Shown: piece after piece, positions 28,715 through 32,223 of the stretch | Layout of the letters: the number at the start of each line of letters is the position of its first letter | Numbering within the stretch: position 1 is the stretch's first letter | From: Aquificaceae bacterium | GTDB taxonomy: Bacteria > Aquificota > Aquificia > Aquificales > Aquificaceae | Assembly (NCBI GenBank): GCA_025062075.1 | Contig: JANXBA010000026.1 | Location: forward strand, 1 to 32,223 | Reading direction: 5' to 3' | Length of the DNA stretch: 32,223 nucleotides | Translations under genes and position numbers: made by a program | Notes under the pieces: model-generated | Database searches by the model: none | What the model was told of the DNA's origin: nothing | Seen by the model: only the letters and a program-made list of their open reading frames with translations

Positions 28715-29154
28715 GCCCTTCTTGCCAGCACTATCTGGTACTTGAGGAAGTTGGAAAAGTCCCGGAGCTCTTGGGCTATTTGCATCATGCGGTGGTGCCC
28801 TCCCGTGCGGTAGGTCTCCTCAAGACCCCCAAGAATGAGTCCTATTCTCTGGAGAGGCTCTCTCGGACCTACGCCTTCTAGGAATATGGGACACGCACTC
28901 TCTATGGTAGGTAACACTACGCCTATCCAGGATAGGGCCTCCAAGGCTAGACTCAGAGAGTAGTCCACGGGGTAGTCCTCCGTTTCAGAAGAGGCAAGAA
29001 GCTGACTTATAAGGTCAAGGAGCTCCACGTTGTAGTAAAGCAGGTCAAAGGCAGTGTTGGTGCTAACCCTTGCTCTGTGAGAGAGCAGGAGCAGGTTTAT
29101 CAACCTTTCCTGCATGTGCAAGAGCTCTTCAATTCTCTCTACGAGCCCTTTCAT
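28696..29154 (-). CDS. Hypothetical helical protein downstream of hslU
   Basis: ATG overlaps hslU stop (ATGA), no recognised motif. Confidence 0.6.
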   Translation of the reverse strand: MKGLVERIEELLHMQERLINLLLLSHRARVSTNTAFDLLYYNVELLDLISQLLASSETEDYPVDYSLSLALEALSWIGVVLPTIESACPIFLEGVGPREPLQRIGLILGGLEETYRTGGHHRMMQIAQELRDFSNFLKYQIVLARRAYANLA

Positions 29155-30497
29155 AGTATGTACTTGGAAAGCTCCGCGTCCTTGACTATGCCTTCTAGCT
29201 TCGCCTTTACGAAGCGAGCGTCTATTATGATTCTCTGACCTGAGAGCTCCGGGGCGTTGAAGGATATGTCCTCAAGGAGCTTTTCCATCACCGTGTGAAG
29301 CCTTCGGGCTCCGATGTTCTCCGTGCGGTCGTTGGCCTCCTCCGCTATGCGGGCAATCTCTTCTATGGCCTCCTCCGTAAACTCCAGCTCCACTCCCTCC
29401 GTCCTGAGGAGCTCCGCGTACTGCACCGTCAGGGCGTTTTTGGGCTCGCGCAGGATTTTTACGAAGTCCTCCCGCGTGAGCGGACTCAGCTCCACTCTGA
29501 TGGGAAAGCGACCTTGGAGCTCGGGCATCAGGTCTGAGGGCTTGGACATGTGAAAGGCACCCGCGGAGATAAAAAGAATGTGGTCGGTGCGCACGGGACC
29601 GTACTTGGTCTTTACTACGGTTCCCTCCACTATGGGAAGCAGGTCCCTCTGCACGCCCTCTCGAGACACGCCAGGACCGGGGCCGGGCGTCTTGACCGCT
29701 ATCTTATCTATCTCGTCTATAAAGATTATTCCGAAGTTCTCCGCCCTGTAGATGGCCTCGCGGGACACCTCTTCTTGGTCTATGAGTTTCTCTGCCTCTT
29801 CTGACTCAAAGACCTGTAAGGCCTCCTTTACCTTCAGCTTTCTCCTTTTTCTGCCTCCTAGATTGCCAAGCATGTTTTTGAGTTGTTCCTCCAGCTCTTC
29901 CAGGCCGGGCGGTCCTGCGATACCTATAAGGGGCACAACCCTTTCTTGAACCTCCACCTCCACTATCTTGTCTTCCAACTCGCCTCTTCTGAGCCTTTCC
30001 CTGTACTCTTCTCGCTTACCCAGTTCCTGCGCTCCTCTAATGCCAAAGCTCAGTTGCTGGGGTAGTATGTAGTCCAGAAGTCTCTCTTCGGCCAACCTTT
30101 TTGCCCTTTCCCTCACCTCTTGCATCTTCTCCTGCTTGACCATCTGGTAGGAGACCTCCACCAGCTCCCTCACCATGGACTCCACGTCTCTGCCCACGTA
30201 GCCCACCTCCGTGTACTTGGTGGCTTCCACCTTCACGAAGGGAGCCTTTATGAGCTGGGCTATGCGCCGGGCTATCTCCGTCTTTCCTACACCCGTAGGA
30301 CCTATCATCATAAGGTTCTTAGGAGCCACCTCGTCTCTGATGTATTCGGGCAATTTCTGCCTTCGCCAGCGGTTTCTCAAGGCTATGGCTACAGCCTTTT
30401 TAGCCCTTTCCTGACCTACGATGTACTTGTCTAACTCCTCTACGATTCTTTTCGGAGTTAGCTCCTCCAGAAGGTCAGAAGGGTATCTCGTCGTCAT
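29151..30497 (-). CDS. hslU: HslU (ClpY) ATPase
   Basis: [93 protein letters not shown]-terminal IL. Confidence 0.97.
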   Translation of the reverse strand: MTTRYPSDLLEELTPKRIVEELDKYIVGQERAKKAVAIALRNRWRRQKLPEYIRDEVAPKNLMMIGPTGVGKTEIARRIAQLIKAPFVKVEATKYTEVGYVGRDVESMVRELVEVSYQMVKQEKMQEVRERAKRLAEERLLDYILPQQLSFGIRGAQELGKREEYRERLRRGELEDKIVEVEVQERVVPLIGIAGPPGLEELEEQLKNMLGNLGGRKRRKLKVKEALQVFESEEAEKLIDQEEVSREAIYRAENFGIIFIDEIDKIAVKTPGPGPGVSREGVQRDLLPIVEGTVVKTKYGPVRTDHILFISAGAFHMSKPSDLMPELQGRFPIRVELSPLTREDFVKILREPKNALTVQYAELLRTEGVELEFTEEAIEEIARIAEEANDRTENIGARRLHTVMEKLLEDISFNAPELSGQRIIIDARFVKAKLEGIVKDAELSKYIL

Positions 30498-30942
30498 CCA
30501 CCTTCTCCCACTCTATGGTTTCCACTTCTACGCTCTTTACCACGTCTTCCAGAAAGCTTTTGAGGTCCTCCGGGAAGGGGAGGGGCTTGTAGCTGAGAGG
30601 AAAAACCCTGCGCACCACCTCCGGGGGTGGGTTTCCCAGACCCAGTGCGGGTTCTATGACCTTGGGCAGGCGCTTGGAGGCCTCCAGACAGGCCATTCTG
30701 TAGGCCTCCGAGAGTGCAGTCTCTATGTCGGAGAAACGGGCTATCTCCTCCCCGCACTCGTAGAGGACTATTTGGTAAGCCCCCCGCTTAAAAGCCTCCC
30801 AATCAGGGACTTCTCTTATGTACTGCTTGCCTTGCCATTCAACGGTCCTGACACAGCTCCTGTCTTTCAACCTAAAGGAGATGACGTAGGTGTCCACCAG
30901 ATACCTGTCTGCGTAAACATCTGGGAAAAGGTAGAATTCCAT
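30475..30942 (-). CDS. Hypothetical protein upstream of hslU
   Basis: [36 protein letters not shown]...; start set at 30942; acidic C-terminus [11 protein letters not shown]. Confidence 0.6.
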   Translation of the reverse strand: MEFYLFPDVYADRYLVDTYVISFRLKDRSCVRTVEWQGKQYIREVPDWEAFKRGAYQIVLYECGEEIARFSDIETALSEAYRMACLEASKRLPKVIEPALGLGNPPPEVVRRVFPLSYKPLPFPEDLKSFLEDVVKSVEVETIEWEKVDDDEIPF

Positions 30943-30948
30943 AGGTCT

Positions 30949-30956
30949 TATAATAT
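30949..30956. promoter_or_regulatory. Overlapping divergent -10 boxes for 30942 gene (-) and tsaE (+)
   Basis: TATTAT + 7 nt (AAGACCT) + ATG on minus; TAATAT + 7 nt + GTG (or overlapping TATAAT + 9 nt) on plus. Confidence 0.45.
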
Positions 30957-30963
30957 AACACTG

Positions 30964-31395
30964 GTGCAGGTCTTTTCCAATTCTGAGCAAGAGACGCTAA
31001 AACTGGGGGAGCTGATAGCCAGCTTTCTAAAGGGTGACGAAGTTCTGTGTCTGGTGGGCGAACTGGGTGCGGGCAAAACCACGCTGGTCAAGGGCATAGC
31101 CAGAGGCATGGGTCTTTTAGAAGGCTATCAGGTCAGGAGTCCCACCTTTACGCTGGTGAACGAGTACCCTACCAAGAAGGGCCCCCTCATTCACGCAGAC
31201 CTCTACAGGGTCCGCAACTTAGACCTGTGGGAGTTTGTGGGAAAGGGTGTTTTAGTGGTAGAGTGGGCAGAAGGCCTACCCTTTTGCCACTGCACCATAC
31301 GTATCCAAATCCTGCAAGAGGGACGCCTCTTGAGCTTCTCCGGCTGTCAGGAGCTCCTTGAAGGGCTCTCCTCTAAACTTACTCAAAGAGACTAA
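30964..31395 (+). CDS. tsaE: tRNA threonylcarbamoyladenosine biosynthesis ATPase
   Basis: LVGELGAGKTTLVKGIARGMG; VRSPTFTLVNEYPTKKGPLIHADLYRV; VVEWAEGLPF. GTG start assigned; listed ORF start is far upstream. Confidence 0.92.
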   Translation: MQVFSNSEQETLKLGELIASFLKGDEVLCLVGELGAGKTTLVKGIARGMGLLEGYQVRSPTFTLVNEYPTKKGPLIHADLYRVRNLDLWEFVGKGVLVVEWAEGLPFCHCTIRIQILQEGRLLSFSGCQELLEGLSSKLTQRD

Positions 31396-31447
31396 CTACG
31401 CAGATTGTGTAAGCATATATTATATTTATTTATGGTGGGGGAAAAAA

Positions 31448-31933
31448 ATGGAGCTTGATTTAGTAGAATACGAATTAGACGAGCAGATAAAGAAGCAGGT
31501 AGAGGCGACAATGCAGAACCTTCTAAAGAAAACATCCGCAAGCGTGGTAATACTGACCGACGACGCAGGCAGAATAATAGACATAAGAGGCAACGTAAAA
31601 AACCACGTAGAAACCGAGTTCATCGCTACCCTCGTAAGTGGCCTTTTCAGTGCCGCTGTGGAGATGAGTAAACTCCTAAACATAGGCCAGCTTGATTTCT
31701 TGAATTACGAGAGCAAAGACACGGAAGTGGTGATGAAGCACATACCACCAAGGTTCCTTTTGGGAGTAATAGCCACGAAGAAAACTTCCCTCGGTGGCCT
31801 CAGACTCTTCCTGAAGGAGGCTAGTCTAATCCTTAGTAAAGTGTTAGAAAATGCTCAGATGCTGCCTGCAAAGACGGTAAAAATCGACGTAGCGGAGCTG
31901 GAGAGAAGGCTAAACCAAATCCTTTCGGAGTAG
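31448..31933 (+). CDS. Roadblock/LC7 domain protein (MglB-like)
   Basis: ASVVILTDDAGRIIDIRGN...EFIATLVSGLFSAAVEMSKLL...HIPPRFLLGVIATKKTSLGGLRLFLKEASLIL. Confidence 0.85.
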   Translation: MELDLVEYELDEQIKKQVEATMQNLLKKTSASVVILTDDAGRIIDIRGNVKNHVETEFIATLVSGLFSAAVEMSKLLNIGQLDFLNYESKDTEVVMKHIPPRFLLGVIATKKTSLGGLRLFLKEASLILSKVLENAQMLPAKTVKIDVAELERRLNQILSE

Positions 31934-31937
31934 CGCC

Positions 31938-32223
31938 ATGAAGCTCAAGATTGTCTACTTTGGCTCAAGCCTTGCGGGCAAAAGCACAAACGTAAAAAAA
32001 CTCTACGAGATACTAAAGAAAAAGGGGCTGGTCAAGGGCGACATGATGGTCATGGAAACTGAAGAGAAGAGAACCCTATTTGTGGAGATGTTCATAAGCT
32101 CTATCAGCATAAATGGCTACGAGCTTGAGCTGAAGGTGCTGACCACGCCCGGCCAGTTCAGACTGCATCCTCTTAGAAAGACAATAATGAAGGGGGTGGA
32201 CGGTTTGGTCTTCGTGGTGGACA
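31938..32223 (+). CDS. MglA-like Ras-family small GTPase (3' truncated by window)
   Basis: MKLKIVYFGSSLAGKSTNVKKLYEILKKKG...LELKVLTTPGQFRLHPLRKTIMKGVDGLVFVVD; P-loop GSSLAGKS; absent from ORF track as no stop in window. Confidence 0.87.
   Translation, partial: MKLKIVYFGSSLAGKSTNVKKLYEILKKKGLVKGDMMVMETEEKRTLFVEMFISSISINGYELELKVLTTPGQFRLHPLRKTIMKGVDGLVFVVD

Overview
The window is a compact, bacterial, chromosome-type gene block. Product set and style (futalosine menaquinone gene mqnD, citramalate synthase, lpxD/OmpH, DUF3501, MglA/roadblock pair, almost no intergenic space) suggest Aquificota, but that assignment is inference from sequence style, with no search run. It contains about 43 genes: carotenoid-type desaturase (partial), LytS-type histidine kinase, photolyase, QueC-like PP-loop protein, SDR, cimA, ctpA, tsaD, fmt, purC, a PA2778/PA2779-type pair, AEC transporter, NurA-like nuclease, obgE, UvsE-like endonuclease, tRNA-Leu(UAG), tig-clpP-clpX-ompH/skp-lpxD-mqnD-nuoE-nuoF, ChaN-like protein, small RHH-like protein + hisC, DUF3501, corA, ROK kinase, hslU, tsaE, roadblock protein and MglA-like GTPase (partial). 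No CRISPR array, transposase, prophage or rRNA was found. Most notable observations: (1) a recurring promoter layout in which a -10-like hexamer lies exactly 7 nt upstream of the start codon, with no Shine-Dalgarno, at about nine gene starts including three back-to-back divergent pairs; this predicts leaderless mRNAs beginning at or next to the start codon. (2) A decayed recR remnant between nuoF and the ChaN-like gene, missed by the ORF track. (3) A perfect TTGACA-N17-TATAAT promoter overlapping the hisC stop codon. (4) A near-leaderless tRNA-Leu feeding directly into the tig-clpPX-nuoEF gene string. (5) An unlisted 33-aa membrane microprotein. (6) The uncharacterised C39 peptidase/PA2779 pair and the MglA/roadblock pair.
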